Positions 46,042-54,675 of a DNA stretch of 64,000 nt are shown here, in pieces. The notes beneath the pieces were generated by a model, which saw nothing but the letters and a program-made list of their open reading frames with translations, was not told the origin of the DNA and did not search any database. The stretch comes from an uncultured Clostridia bacterium. Its GTDB lineage: Bacteria > Bacillota > Clostridia > Oscillospirales > Acutalibacteraceae. The DNA lies in NCBI GenBank assembly GCA_947623175.1, contig CANQGK010000009.1, forward strand, positions 1-64,000. Reading direction: 5' to 3'. The translations under genes and the position numbers were made by a program. Every line of letters starts with the position of its first letter. Position 1 is the stretch's first letter.

Positions 46042-46911
46042 TCACCTTTTATTGATATCGCGGTGAATTGTAATGCAATTATAATTGCGTTCCTTTAAAT
46101 AGGCAGCCAAAAGTCTTGCAAAGGTAACCGAGCGGTGCTTGCCGCCGGTACAGCCGAATGCGATGATAAGCTGGCTTTTGCCCTCCTTGGCGTACAGAGG
46201 GATGGCGTACTCGAGAAAGCTTATCATCCGGTTGTAAAATTCTTTGCTTTCGGGCTCCTTCATTATATAATCGCAGATCTCGGCGTCCAGCCCCGTTTTG
46301 TTTTTAAGCGCTTCGTTATAAAAGGGATTTATAAGACAGCGCACGTCGATCACCAGATCCGCTTCGGTATCGGCGCCGTATTTGAAGCCGAATGATTTAC
46401 ATTGAATTTTCAAAGCGCCGCCGACGCTGTCCGAAAAAACGTTTGACAGCTTTTCCTTAAGCTGTGAAATCGAAATATAGCTTGTATCGATAACGTAATT
46501 GGCTTTTGCGCGAATTTTTTCGAGCATTTCCCGCTCGTTTGCGACCGCCTGTGCGAGAGATATTTTGTTATCCCTAATAAGCGGATGGGTCCTGCGGTTT
46601 TCCTTGTAACGGCGAATGAGGACCTCGTCCGAGGAATCGAGAAAAAGTATTTTGAAATCTACCTTACGCGCTTTAAGACCGTTTAAAACGTCCGAAATTT
46701 CCGAAAACAAATTTCCGCCGCGCACATCGGTAACTATAACTATTTTGCCAAGCTCGTTACCGCTTTTTACGGAAAGATCCAAAAACGAGGGTATAATAGC
46801 CGGCGGGACGTTATCCACGCAGTAATAGCCCATATCCTCAAGGGCGTTTGCCGCCTGCGTTTTTCCCGCGCCGGACATTCCGGTAACGATTAACAGTTCC
46901 AATTTCTTCAC
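46042..46911 (-). CDS. rapZ: RNase adapter / nucleotide-binding protein RapZ (YvcJ)
   Basis: The 289-residue protein has Walker A VTGMSGAGKTQA (about 9-20), Walker B-like FKILFLDSSDEVLIRRYKENRRTHPL, and the C-terminal domain with IAFGCTGGKHRSVTFARLLA. It binds GTP/ATP and, in Bacillus, affects competence; the E. coli protein guides RNase E to GlmZ RNA. It overlaps murB by 4 bases. Confidence 0.96.
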   Translation of the reverse strand: MKKLELLIVTGMSGAGKTQAANALEDMGYYCVDNVPPAIIPSFLDLSVKSGNELGKIVIVTDVRGGNLFSEISDVLNGLKARKVDFKILFLDSSDEVLIRRYKENRRTHPLIRDNKISLAQAVANEREMLEKIRAKANYVIDTSYISISQLKEKLSNVFSDSVGGALKIQCKSFGFKYGADTEADLVIDVRCLINPFYNEALKNKTGLDAEICDYIMKEPESKEFYNRMISFLEYAIPLYAKEGKSQLIIAFGCTGGKHRSVTFARLLAAYLKERNYNCITIHRDINKR

Positions 46912-47813
46912 TTTCTTCCGATAAATATCACTTCCGGCTCCAAAGCGACGCCGTCTGCCGCCAGAACCGTTTTTTTAATATGCTCTATAAGTTTTTTAAC
47001 GTCTTCGCATGTGGCGCCGCCCGTATTTATTATAAATCCGGCATGCTTTTTGCTCACCGCGGCTCCCCCTACCGCGGCGCCCTTAAGTCCGTTTTTTTCT
47101 ATAAGCGTTCCCGCGAAGTTGCCCTCTGGGCGCTTAAAGGTACTGCCCGCGCTCGGAAATTCAAGCGGCTGTTTGGATTTTCGTCTTTCGAGAAAATCCT
47201 CCATTTTAAGGCGTATATCGTCGCTGTTTCCTTTTTTGAGCCGCAGATTTACCGAGGTTATTATCATGTTCCCTTGGCAAAAAATACTTTTTCTGTAGGA
47301 AAGCCGCATATTGCAAAGCAACATGCGCTTTACTTGTCCGTCGGAGTCTATATATTCGCAGGAATCCACTATCTGCGACATTTCGCCGCCGTAAGCTCCG
47401 GCATTCATATAAAGGGCTCCGCCGACGGTTCCGGGTATTCCGTAAGCAAACTCCATACCGGTAAGCGAATTTTCCAAAGCCTTGGCGCAAACCGCGGCAA
47501 GCGAGGCTCCGGCAGACGCCGTAATAAGCTCGCCCTCCGTTTTTATACCGTCCAAAGAGCAGAGATTTATTACCGCGCCCTCTATTCCCTTATCCGAAAT
47601 CAGGAGATTAGAGCCTTTTCCGATAATAAAATATGGAACGCCGTTTTCCTTTAAAGCTTTTATTACCGCAAGCAATTCGTCCGTGCTTTTTACTGTGACG
47701 AAGTAATCGGCTTCGCCGCCGATTTTAAAGCTTGTATGCTTAGACATAGGCTCATTTTTAATATATGCCGTTTTATTTCTATCGCAAAAGTTCTCAAAAG
47801 CCTTAACCTTCAT
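46908..47813 (-). CDS. murB: UDP-N-acetylenolpyruvoylglucosamine reductase MurB
   Basis: The 301-residue protein is a type II MurB. FAD-binding motifs are MSKHTSFKIGGEADYF, IIGKGSNLLISDKG and YGIPGTVGGALYMNAGAYGGEM; the active-site segment is FPSAGSTFKRPEGNFAGTLIEKNGLKG (proton-donor Ser). It reduces UDP-GlcNAc-enolpyruvate with NADPH. ATG 47813 follows GGGAGGTAG. Clustering with rapZ and hprK is common in Firmicutes. Confidence 0.97.
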   Translation of the reverse strand: MKVKAFENFCDRNKTAYIKNEPMSKHTSFKIGGEADYFVTVKSTDELLAVIKALKENGVPYFIIGKGSNLLISDKGIEGAVINLCSLDGIKTEGELITASAGASLAAVCAKALENSLTGMEFAYGIPGTVGGALYMNAGAYGGEMSQIVDSCEYIDSDGQVKRMLLCNMRLSYRKSIFCQGNMIITSVNLRLKKGNSDDIRLKMEDFLERRKSKQPLEFPSAGSTFKRPEGNFAGTLIEKNGLKGAAVGGAAVSKKHAGFIINTGGATCEDVKKLIEHIKKTVLAADGVALEPEVIFIGRK

Positions 47814-47857
47814 AACTACCTCCCTTCGCTTGAGCCTCACAATCGGCTTGAATTTGA

Positions 47858-48814
47858 TTATTTATACAAATCGCAAATATTAGCGGCGCCGATAATTCCG
47901 GCGTCGTTGCCCAAAAGGGCGGTTTTGATTTTTGCCTTGCTCGGAATATTGCGCGCGTAGTTGTCACCGTTTACGTATTCTTCTATAGGCTTAATAAGGG
48001 TATCTCCCTCCTTGGAAATACCGCCGCCTATGCAGATAATTTCCGGCTGAAAAATATTTATATTATTGGCGATACCCACGGCAACGTATTTAACGTAATT
48101 GTCAACTACGCTCTTGCCCGCCAAATCGCCCTTGCGCATAGCGTCAAAAGCGGTAATTCCGCTTACCTTATTTATATCGTTTTCGCAAAGCTGCCACATA
48201 ACGCTGTCGGAATATCTTATCATAGCCTGTTTGGTTTGGCGAATAAGCGCCGTCGCGGAAGCATAAGCCTCCCAACAGCCCTGACGGCCGCATGAGCACA
48301 TTTCGCCGTCTACCGCAATAACGGTATGACCGAGCTCGCCGCCCGCGCAGTTAAAGCCGGAATAAATCTTTCCGTCGATTATTATTCCGCCGCCTACGCC
48401 GGTACCGAGGGTTATCATGATAAAGTCCTTTGTGCCCTTGCCGGCGCCGGCTATAAATTCGCCGTATGCCGCGGCGTTAGCGTCGTTTTCGAGATAAAAA
48501 TCGATGCCGGTGCGCTCCTTTAGCATGCTCGCCATGGGTACGTTTACAAATCCCAAATTGTTGGCGTAGCAAACTATACGGTTTTGCGGATCTATAGCTC
48601 CGGGAGAGCCTACTCCCGCCGCTTCGATATCCTCTTTTTTAAGCCCGGAATTGTAAATCGCCTCGATAGCCGCGTCAGCCATATCGTCGAGAATCGCGTC
48701 CGCGGGGCGCGGGCAGTCGGTAAGTCGTTTTGCCGTCGAAATAATATTGTAATTTTCGTCAACGACGCTTGCAACGATGTTTGTTCCGCCTAAGTCAATA
48801 CCTAATCTGTACAT
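47858..48814 (-). CDS. glcK: ROK-family glucokinase
   Basis: The 318-residue protein has the phosphate motif LGIDLGGTNIVASVV (4-18), LENDANAAAYGEF, ITLGTGVGGGIIIDGKIY, and the ROK zinc motif CSCGRQGCWEAYAS (about 173-186). It phosphorylates glucose. ATG 48814 follows TGGAGTG. It lies between hprK and murB, linking glucose entry to the carbon-control kinase upstream. Confidence 0.94.
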   Translation of the reverse strand: MYRLGIDLGGTNIVASVVDENYNIISTAKRLTDCPRPADAILDDMADAAIEAIYNSGLKKEDIEAAGVGSPGAIDPQNRIVCYANNLGFVNVPMASMLKERTGIDFYLENDANAAAYGEFIAGAGKGTKDFIMITLGTGVGGGIIIDGKIYSGFNCAGGELGHTVIAVDGEMCSCGRQGCWEAYASATALIRQTKQAMIRYSDSVMWQLCENDINKVSGITAFDAMRKGDLAGKSVVDNYVKYVAVGIANNINIFQPEIICIGGGISKEGDTLIKPIEEYVNGDNYARNIPSKAKIKTALLGNDAGIIGAANICDLYK

Positions 48815-48835
48815 TTTATAACACTCCAATATTTT

Positions 48836-49798
48836 TTAAAACGGATCTATAGCTTTAGTTTCCGTAGTTTGTTTCTCGTCGGTCATACCGAGCCGGCTCA
48901 ATAAATCCTCCGCCGCGTTGTAACCGAGCTTTTTCTGACGGCTGTTCATAGCCGCAACCTCTATAATAACCGCAAGGTTACGTCCGGGCTTTACCGGAAT
49001 GGTAAGCGACGGAATTTTGAGCCCCAAAATTTCGGTGGTTTCGTTTTCAAGGCCCATACGGTCGTAAACCTTATTTACGTCCCACTGTTCGATATTGATG
49101 ACAAGATCGATTTTTTCGGTGAGCTTTACCGCGCCCGCGCCGAAAATACGGCTTGCATTTATAATTCCTATGCCTCTCAGCTCAATAAAATGCCGTATAT
49201 TATCGGGCGAAGTGCCCACAAGCGAACGGTTGGAAACACGGCGGATTTCCACCGCGTCGTCCGCAATAAGTCGGTGTCCGCGCTTTACAAGCTCGATAGC
49301 CGTTTCGCTCTTACCTACGCCGCTTTCGCCCAAAAGCAGTATGCCTTCGCCGTAAACCTCGACCAAAACGCCGTGGCGGGTAATCCTCGGCGCCAAATGA
49401 AGATTTAAAAAGGCTATGATAGCCGATGTAAATTCCGACGTGGCGTCGGCGGTTCGAAGCAGCGGCACGCCGTATTTTTTCGCGGCTTCGATGTACATAT
49501 CGTTTATCTCGAGTCCGCGGCAGATTATTACCGCGGTAGGCTTACGCGAAAAAAATTCCTCAAGTCGCCGCATCGCCTTTTCATCGGTAAAGCGGTTTAA
49601 AAAGCCTTCCTCGCTTTTGCCGATTATTTGAATACGCGTTTCGTCATAAAACTCGAAATATCCCGCCAGGTGAAGCCCCGGTCGATTTATTTCGGAAGAC
49701 GATATCATAATATTTTCGGCGCTTTCGGGCATATTTAATACTTCGAGCGAAAACTCGGAAATTATTTTTTCGAGCGAAACCTTAAAATTGGTATGCAA
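48836..49798 (-). CDS. hprK: HPr kinase/phosphorylase
   Basis: The 320-residue protein has Walker A LLLGESGVGKSETAIELVKRGHRLIADD (about 153-180) and the HprK signature LEIRGIGIIN-like block (here ELRGIGIINASRIFGAGAV). It phosphorylates or dephosphorylates HPr on Ser46 in response to glycolytic state, the key step of carbon catabolite control in Firmicutes. AAAGGAGG lies 12 bases before ATG 49798, slightly long spacing. First gene of the hprK-glcK-murB-rapZ-whiA operon. Confidence 0.97.
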   Translation of the reverse strand: MHTNFKVSLEKIISEFSLEVLNMPESAENIMISSSEINRPGLHLAGYFEFYDETRIQIIGKSEEGFLNRFTDEKAMRRLEEFFSRKPTAVIICRGLEINDMYIEAAKKYGVPLLRTADATSEFTSAIIAFLNLHLAPRITRHGVLVEVYGEGILLLGESGVGKSETAIELVKRGHRLIADDAVEIRRVSNRSLVGTSPDNIRHFIELRGIGIINASRIFGAGAVKLTEKIDLVINIEQWDVNKVYDRMGLENETTEILGLKIPSLTIPVKPGRNLAVIIEVAAMNSRQKKLGYNAAEDLLSRLGMTDEKQTTETKAIDPF

Positions 49799-49836
49799 TT
49801 TCTTAACCTCCTTTAACTTTGATAATATTCCAAATT

Positions 49837-49866
49837 ATTATACTACAGAACTTATGGAAATGTAAA
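49837..49866 (-). promoter_or_regulatory. Sigma-A promoter of the hprK operon
   Basis: TTTACA (49861-49866), 18 bases, TATAAT (49837-49842) on the minus strand, 38 bases before the hprK ATG. Five of six -35 and all -10 positions match. Confidence 0.75.
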
Positions 49867-49959
49867 GGTTTTTATACATTTTTAAAGCTTTTTTCTTGAT
49901 TTTCTTGATAAAATCGCTTTGACGGCTTTTAACCCTTACGCCGCCAAGCATTTTCCGCA

Positions 49960-49985
49960 AAAAAACGCAACCCCGAAGGATTGCG
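49960..49985 (-). terminator. Terminator of the sugar-phosphate operon
   Basis: On the minus strand CGCAATCC, a TTCG tetraloop and GGGTTGCG form an 8-bp stem (49978-49985 with 49966-49973) followed by seven T. One pair is G-U only on the minus strand, which fixes the direction. It is 20 bases after the stop of the kinase gene. Confidence 0.9.
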
Positions 49986-50005
49986 CCGAGACTTGTAATT
50001 TATTT

Positions 50006-50929
50006 TTAGAATTTTTTAGGATAGTACGATTTTTCCCGCCAATCCGAGTATATATCACGAACAAGGGAGCAAATCTCCGCAGATACAGCCTCCCGCCTTT
50101 CGCAGACAAGAGCGCTTATGCGTGAAGCAAGGCGAAGGCTTGCAAGGGTGTTGCCGGTTTTAAAATATTCGGTTAAAAAGGCGGCGGAAAAGCTGTCGCC
50201 CGCGCCTACGGTGCTTACGGGATTTGCGGGATATGCTTTACAGTAAACGGGTTTTTCGTTTTTCGCAAAAAAGGCGGAGCCATTTTCGCCCTTTGTGACA
50301 AGCACACCCTTTACCCCGTCAAAGTTTCGGAAAATTTCCCCTGCAAGAATCTCCGGATCAAGGTCTACCTTCGGTAAAACCCTTGAGAGTGCGGGCATCT
50401 CCTCCTCGCTGAATTTAACAATGCCTGCGTTTTGCAGACAAAAAAGAATGTTCTCCGGCATCGAAAACGGCGGGCGAATATTCAAATCCGCAAAAACTTG
50501 CGCTTTCGGAAAGGCTTTCAGCATATCGGTCAAAACCTTTTTGTTATGCCCGCTTCTCAGCGCCAGGGTAGCAAACGCTAATAGATCGGGCGGTTCCGGA
50601 AGCTCCGGCATCGCAATATAATCATAAGCGGCGTCGGTTTTAAGCAGGTATTGCGGCGCGTTTTCCGAAGTGTAGGTTACCATGCATGTGCCGGTTTCTT
50701 TGTCGGGAGTACGGGTGATATATTCGCGTTTTACGCCGAGCTTTTCGAGTATGTCAAGCGCCCTTGCTCCCAAATCGTCCTCCCCCACGGCAGAAACAAG
50801 CCAAGACGTATTTCCGAGCATTGCCGAGTACGCCGCAAGGTTAAGCGGGGATCCGCCCAAGGCGGCGTCGTCGCCGAAGATATCCCATACGATCTCCCCG
50901 AAGGATAAAAGCTTCAACCCGCCGTTCAC
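50006..50929 (-). CDS. pfkB-family fructokinase-like sugar kinase
   Basis: The 307-residue protein begins LLSFGEIVWDIFGDDAALGGSPLNLAAYSAMLG, close to fructokinases, and has TVGAGDSFSAAFLTEYF (catalytic Asp, about 244-260). It would phosphorylate a ketohexose with ATP. Overlap of 4 bases with the upstream glycosidase-like gene implies coupling. Given the neighbours (3-hexulose isomerase and epimerase) the sugar could be fructose, allulose or a 3-keto sugar; this is inference. It is the last gene before the terminator at 49960-49985. Confidence 0.86.
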   Translation of the reverse strand: MNGGLKLLSFGEIVWDIFGDDAALGGSPLNLAAYSAMLGNTSWLVSAVGEDDLGARALDILEKLGVKREYITRTPDKETGTCMVTYTSENAPQYLLKTDAAYDYIAMPELPEPPDLLAFATLALRSGHNKKVLTDMLKAFPKAQVFADLNIRPPFSMPENILFCLQNAGIVKFSEEEMPALSRVLPKVDLDPEILAGEIFRNFDGVKGVLVTKGENGSAFFAKNEKPVYCKAYPANPVSTVGAGDSFSAAFLTEYFKTGNTLASLRLASRISALVCERREAVSAEICSLVRDIYSDWREKSYYPKKF

Positions 50930-52317
50930 CTCATTTCCTTAATTTCCACCTGTGAAAGAATACAGCCGTTTCGCTCGGCAACAGCCCCCACGGCGGTAAA
51001 GGGCACGGAAAGGGTATCCGGAAAATGCGCGTTGTTAAAGGTTTGCAGATATTCGCCGTCGATATAGATTTCGAACATACCGTCCTTGGTAAGGATGCGC
51101 ACCGAGTAGGTTTTGCCCGCCTCAAGATAGTAAGGCGCCGCAGAGCCGAAGGATATAACGTCCTCGCATATTACCGGATTTTCCCCGTCGATATAAATAA
51201 TTTTGGCGGAACCGTAGGTATCAAAAATGATCGCCGTTCCCTTTCTTCCGTTTTCACTAAGGAAAATACCGCCGGAGGAATATTCCGTAAATCCGTTTTG
51301 CGATAAGGTCAATTTCAAATCTATTACCGCCCGAGACGGAATTTTTATTAAATCGGAAAAAGCATATTTTGTTTCGTAGGTTACCGTAGCCGATAGGGCT
51401 TGAGCCGCGGCATCCAGATGATCGACTTCGGCAAGCTTGTCTCCTATAAGAGCATCGTTGCCCTCCCACCATTTTAAATAAAGCCGCTCGCCGCTTTTCG
51501 CAAGGCGTTTAATAGGTGGCAGAAAAACGTCGCCCTGCTCGTAATGGTGACCGTTGTACATGTAATTGTGGGCAAGATATTCCCCATCCTTTTGAAAACA
51601 ACGCTCCCACATGTTTACCCAGCGGCAGCTTGTGCCGTTGATGCGATAATAGGGCAAATTTGCGGTAAATGGTCCGCAAGGCGTTTCGCTTTTGTATAGG
51701 TAAACGCCGTACCCCTGCATTCCCAAATGACCGAAGCCGCCGCAAAAAAGGTAAAAGGTTCCGTCAAAGAGAATGCAGTCGGCAACCTCAAAGCCGCCGT
51801 AGGCAGTATTGTAGGGCGGAAATGGATCGCAGTTTATTTGCGCTGGATTAGTAATGAAGTGAGCGCCGTCATCGGAGGTTAAAAAGCTGTTTTGCCCGGT
51901 AGCGTAGCCGTAATATTTACCGTTTTGCTCTACTACGTTCATACAGTCAAGCCGCGTACCCTCGCGTTCGGCGTCGGGAGCCGTCACGTCCAAATCGGGC
52001 TGATATTCCCAATGGAGTAAATCGGCGGATTTCCAGAACTTGAGCACTCCCTGGCGACCGTCGGCGGTAAAACTGCCGCTGTTCATATAAAAAGCGTCCT
52101 TGCCGCGGTATACCTTCATAGCCCAAATCAAATCCGGAAAATCCTCCACCACACAGCCATAATCTTCAAAATGAACCCCGTCTGCCGAGCGTGCAAGCCA
52201 AATATTGCAAAAACGGTCGCTGTTTTCCTTGCAATACATGCTGTATAAATAATAGGTTCCGTTTTCGTAAACCATACAGTTGTCCTTGATTTTTCCCTTT
52301 TTCGGACTGTAAATCAT
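50926..52317 (-). CDS. Cytoplasmic five-bladed beta-propeller glycosidase (GH32/GH43-like)
   Basis: The 463-residue protein has no signal peptide. Residues about 1-300 have the repeated strand pattern of GH32/GH43/GH68 propellers: KIKDNCMVYENGTYYLYSMY with a candidate nucleophile Asp, WLARSADGVHFEDYG, FWKSADLLHWEY, GTFYLFCGGFG. The C-terminal 140 residues look like a beta-sandwich, with DGMFEIYIDGEYLQTF close to the GH32 C-terminal domain. The canonical GH32 WMNDPNG and RDP motifs are absent, so it is a divergent or different family, and activity is not proven. An intracellular enzyme implies import of the substrate. It overlaps the kinase gene by 4 bases. Confidence 0.65.
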   Translation of the reverse strand: MIYSPKKGKIKDNCMVYENGTYYLYSMYCKENSDRFCNIWLARSADGVHFEDYGCVVEDFPDLIWAMKVYRGKDAFYMNSGSFTADGRQGVLKFWKSADLLHWEYQPDLDVTAPDAEREGTRLDCMNVVEQNGKYYGYATGQNSFLTSDDGAHFITNPAQINCDPFPPYNTAYGGFEVADCILFDGTFYLFCGGFGHLGMQGYGVYLYKSETPCGPFTANLPYYRINGTSCRWVNMWERCFQKDGEYLAHNYMYNGHHYEQGDVFLPPIKRLAKSGERLYLKWWEGNDALIGDKLAEVDHLDAAAQALSATVTYETKYAFSDLIKIPSRAVIDLKLTLSQNGFTEYSSGGIFLSENGRKGTAIIFDTYGSAKIIYIDGENPVICEDVISFGSAAPYYLEAGKTYSVRILTKDGMFEIYIDGEYLQTFNNAHFPDTLSVPFTAVGAVAERNGCILSQVEIKEMR

Positions 52318-52341
52318 AAAATTATCCTCCCGTAAGGCGGC

Positions 52342-52896
52342 TTATTCCAAATTTGCGTGGTATTCCCAGAGTGTGTCTATATCAATTTTGTTTTTCTCGG
52401 CGATCATTTTGGCTACGGTATCGCCGTACAGCAGAAGAAATTGCTCAAAAAGACTTGTCATAATCTGTTCGGACGCAATTTCGTCGGGAGCCTTCGCCTT
52501 GGTATTGGTGGGTACCCGCACCATGAAATCCGCAATTTTTGCAAGGGTGCTTTCGCGGTTAGAGCCGATAAGTACAACCTGCGCTCCGAGTGACTTAGCT
52601 TTTTTGGCTATAGCGCATGGAAAAAGCGATTCGCCGCTTCCGGAGCCCGCAATAAGCAAATCTCCCGGGCGAATGGCGGGCTCGGTAATTTCACCGACCA
52701 CATGCGTATCAAGCCCCAAGTGTGAAAACCGCTTTGCCATAGCTTCGAGCGAGAGAAAAACTCTGCCTACTCCCACGAAAAAAATCCGGTTTGCAGAAAG
52801 TATACGCCTGATAAATTCCTGCGTGGTATCCTCATCTACGCTTAAAAGAACCCGACTGCATTCGTCAAGTACAAGCTGTGCCGTCTTACGGTACAT
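52342..52896 (-). CDS. SIS-domain 6-phospho-3-hexuloisomerase-like protein
   Basis: The 184-residue protein is a single SIS domain: RIFFVGVGRVFLSLEAMAKRFSHLG (about 37-61), LLIAGSGSGES (80-90) binding phosphate, and LGAQVVLIGSN. Length and motifs match PHI/HxlB, which interconverts D-arabino-hex-3-ulose 6-phosphate and fructose 6-phosphate in the ribulose monophosphate pathway. No 3-hexulose-6-phosphate synthase gene is nearby, so another 3-ketose phosphate may be the substrate. It lies 2 bases after the epimerase gene. Confidence 0.88.
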   Translation of the reverse strand: MYRKTAQLVLDECSRVLLSVDEDTTQEFIRRILSANRIFFVGVGRVFLSLEAMAKRFSHLGLDTHVVGEITEPAIRPGDLLIAGSGSGESLFPCAIAKKAKSLGAQVVLIGSNRESTLAKIADFMVRVPTNTKAKAPDEIASEQIMTSLFEQFLLLYGDTVAKMIAEKNKIDIDTLWEYHANLE

Positions 52897-52898
52897 AA

Positions 52899-53585
52899 TT
52901 AAGCCTCCCCGTTATTTAATATTGAATTAATATACGCCCAATTTTGCTCTCTGGTGCGCGCGGGATCAAAAAGCCCCGCCGAGCCGCTTACAAAGGTGTC
53001 GGCTCCCGCTTTGAGCAAGCCCGAGATATCCTCGGCGCCGACTCTGCCGTCGACCTCGATTTCCAAGCTCTGCCCCTGCGCTTTTCGGTAATCCGCCGCG
53101 TATTTAAGCTTTTCCTCCGTTTGAGGGTAGACCGACTGCCCGGGCAGGTGAGCGTACCCTGCGTCAATGCGCATAAACAGCAGAAAATCACACAGCGGAA
53201 AGAGGTAACGAAGCGATTCCGTCGGAGTTTCGGGGCTTATCGCGATACCCGCCGCTTTTCCCGCGGCTCGAATTTTCCGCAATAGTATGGATGGACGCGG
53301 TTCAAACTCTGTATGAAAACAAAGTCTGTCTACTCCGCACTCGAGGAGCAAATCTACGTATGGAGCGTTATTTGCCGCCATGAGGTGTGCGTCAAAGGTC
53401 ATATCGGTGCATTTTCTCAGCTGTTTTACCGTCGATATTCCGAGCGGCATATCCGGGCTGTAAATACCGTCTATAATATCGATATGAAGCATATCGCATC
53501 CCAAAGCTTCGAGACTGCGGATCTCCTTTTCGAGATTACAGAGATCCATACAAATAAGCGAAGGAGAAATTCGTTTCGTTATCAT
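52899..53585 (-). CDS. Ribulose-phosphate / allulose-6-phosphate 3-epimerase
   Basis: The 228-residue TIM barrel is an Rpe/AlsE-type epimerase. Start ISPSLICMDLCNLEKEI, metal ligands H34 and D36 (MLHIDIIDG) and H67 (FDAHLM), a later EIEVDGRVG with the second catalytic Asp, and ADTFVSGSAGLF at the phosphate-binding end. It epimerises C3 of a ketose phosphate. AlsE (allulose to fructose 6-phosphate) is more likely than housekeeping Rpe given the operon, but not certain. ATG 53585 follows AGAGGTGAT; first gene of the operon. Confidence 0.88.
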   Translation of the reverse strand: MITKRISPSLICMDLCNLEKEIRSLEALGCDMLHIDIIDGIYSPDMPLGISTVKQLRKCTDMTFDAHLMAANNAPYVDLLLECGVDRLCFHTEFEPRPSILLRKIRAAGKAAGIAISPETPTESLRYLFPLCDFLLFMRIDAGYAHLPGQSVYPQTEEKLKYAADYRKAQGQSLEIEVDGRVGAEDISGLLKAGADTFVSGSAGLFDPARTREQNWAYINSILNNGEA

Positions 53586-53609
53586 GGTAATCACCTCTTT
53601 ATTAAAATA

Positions 53610-53639
53610 CTTATATTAACGCAACAAATCAATTGTAAA
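53610..53639 (-). promoter_or_regulatory. Candidate promoter of the sugar-phosphate operon
   Basis: TTTACA (53634-53639), 18 bases, TATAAG (53610-53615) on the minus strand, 25 bases before ATG 53585. It lies in the 184-base gap shared with the divergent AraC-type regulator, the likely target of that regulator; no obvious operator repeat was found. Confidence 0.5.
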
Positions 53640-53716
53640 AGCAACAGTATTTATTGCATTTTTACATATCAGCTCGATATTCTAAATTTTTTCAACGAAA
53701 AATGTCGAACGATATA

Positions 53717-53745
53717 TTGTTTTTAAAGAAAAAATATGTTATATT
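53717..53745 (+). promoter_or_regulatory. Candidate promoter of the AraC-type regulator
   Basis: TTGTTT (53717-53722), 17 bases, TATATT (53740-53745) on the plus strand, 25 bases before ATG 53770; AGGAGGT is the ribosome site. Confidence 0.6.
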
Positions 53746-53769
53746 AAAAATACAGATAGGAGGTATAGT

Positions 53770-54579
53770 ATGGAAATCACACGACATCGGACAAACGCCT
53801 GGATCAAAAACCGTATGGTGGACGTCTCGATAAAATCACTTTCCGCAAAGGAAGTGGACGTGCATTGGCATGATTTTTACGAAATCGAGCTGATTTTAGA
53901 GGGCGCGGGAAGCTATCATATCGACGGTATAGAGTATGAAATCAAGCGCGGCGCCCTGTTTTGTATGTGCCCGGCGAGCTTTCACAGGCTTACCTTAACC
54001 AAAACCGCAAGACTTATAAATTTCATGTTTATACCCGACGCCTGCGACTCAGACGTTTTGTGCGATATGTTCCGCCTTTCCCCTCACCTATCGATGGAAA
54101 TATCCGAAGAAGCGGTTGAATTTATCTCCGCTTTGGCAAATGAAGCAGTGCTTACAAACAGCATATCTTACCAGACCGCCCTGCTTAACTGCGTTTTGGG
54201 AAAGATAAGACAGCTTTGTGTGGGAATATCGCCCCTGCCGCCCAAGGATCCCATACGTTACGCGCTTTTATACATTCAAAATCATTTCAGAGAGGATATT
54301 CGCTTAGCGCAAGCGGCAAAAGCGGCAAATTATTCTACCAATTATTTCGGCAATAAATTTAAGGAGTATACCGGGCTCACCTTTAGGGAATACATCGCAA
54401 ACCTGCGCTTTTCTCTCGCGGAGGAGCTGCTCGAAAAAACCGAACTTTCGACTACGGAAATTTGCTTTGCATGCGGTTTCCGCGAGTATTCGAACTTTAT
54501 GCGGCATTTTAAAAAGCGGTATAAACAGACGCCCAATTGCTTCCGTAAAACGCAAAGAGAAAAATCGCCCGAACTTTAA
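53770..54579 (+). CDS. AraC-family transcriptional regulator
   Basis: The 269-residue protein has an N-terminal cupin sensor domain (DVHWHDFYEIELILEGAGSYHIDGIEYEIKRGALFCMCPASFH, about 30-77) and a C-terminal AraC double helix-turn-helix: IRLAQAAKAANYSTNYFGNKFKEYTGLTFREYIANLRFSLAEELLEKTELSTTEICFACGF (about 176-240). It would control the divergent sugar operon in answer to a sugar bound by the cupin. It ends at the hairpin at 54624-54655. Confidence 0.93.
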   Translation: MEITRHRTNAWIKNRMVDVSIKSLSAKEVDVHWHDFYEIELILEGAGSYHIDGIEYEIKRGALFCMCPASFHRLTLTKTARLINFMFIPDACDSDVLCDMFRLSPHLSMEISEEAVEFISALANEAVLTNSISYQTALLNCVLGKIRQLCVGISPLPPKDPIRYALLYIQNHFREDIRLAQAAKAANYSTNYFGNKFKEYTGLTFREYIANLRFSLAEELLEKTELSTTEICFACGFREYSNFMRHFKKRYKQTPNCFRKTQREKSPEL

Positions 54580-54623
54580 ACCTATTATCTAAACCTGTTT
54601 TCGGTAAACACCGATATAAAGAC

Positions 54624-54655
54624 GCCCCGCCTGTAATTTTACGCAAAGGCGGGGC
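54624..54655 (+). terminator. Terminator between the regulator and histidine kinase genes
   Basis: A perfect 8-bp GC stem (54624-54631 with 54648-54655, GCCCCGCC/GGCGGGGC) is followed on the plus strand by ATTTTGTATTT. On the minus strand the T tract is poor (GTCTTTA), so it mainly serves the regulator gene but may work both ways. Confidence 0.85.
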
Positions 54656-54675
54656 ATTTTGTATTTAATATTTAA

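Noticed and set aside
46908-47840. N-terminally longer MurB beginning at 47840
   Set aside because: The extra nine residues contain the GGGAGG ribosome site of ATG 47813 and do not belong to the family N-terminus.
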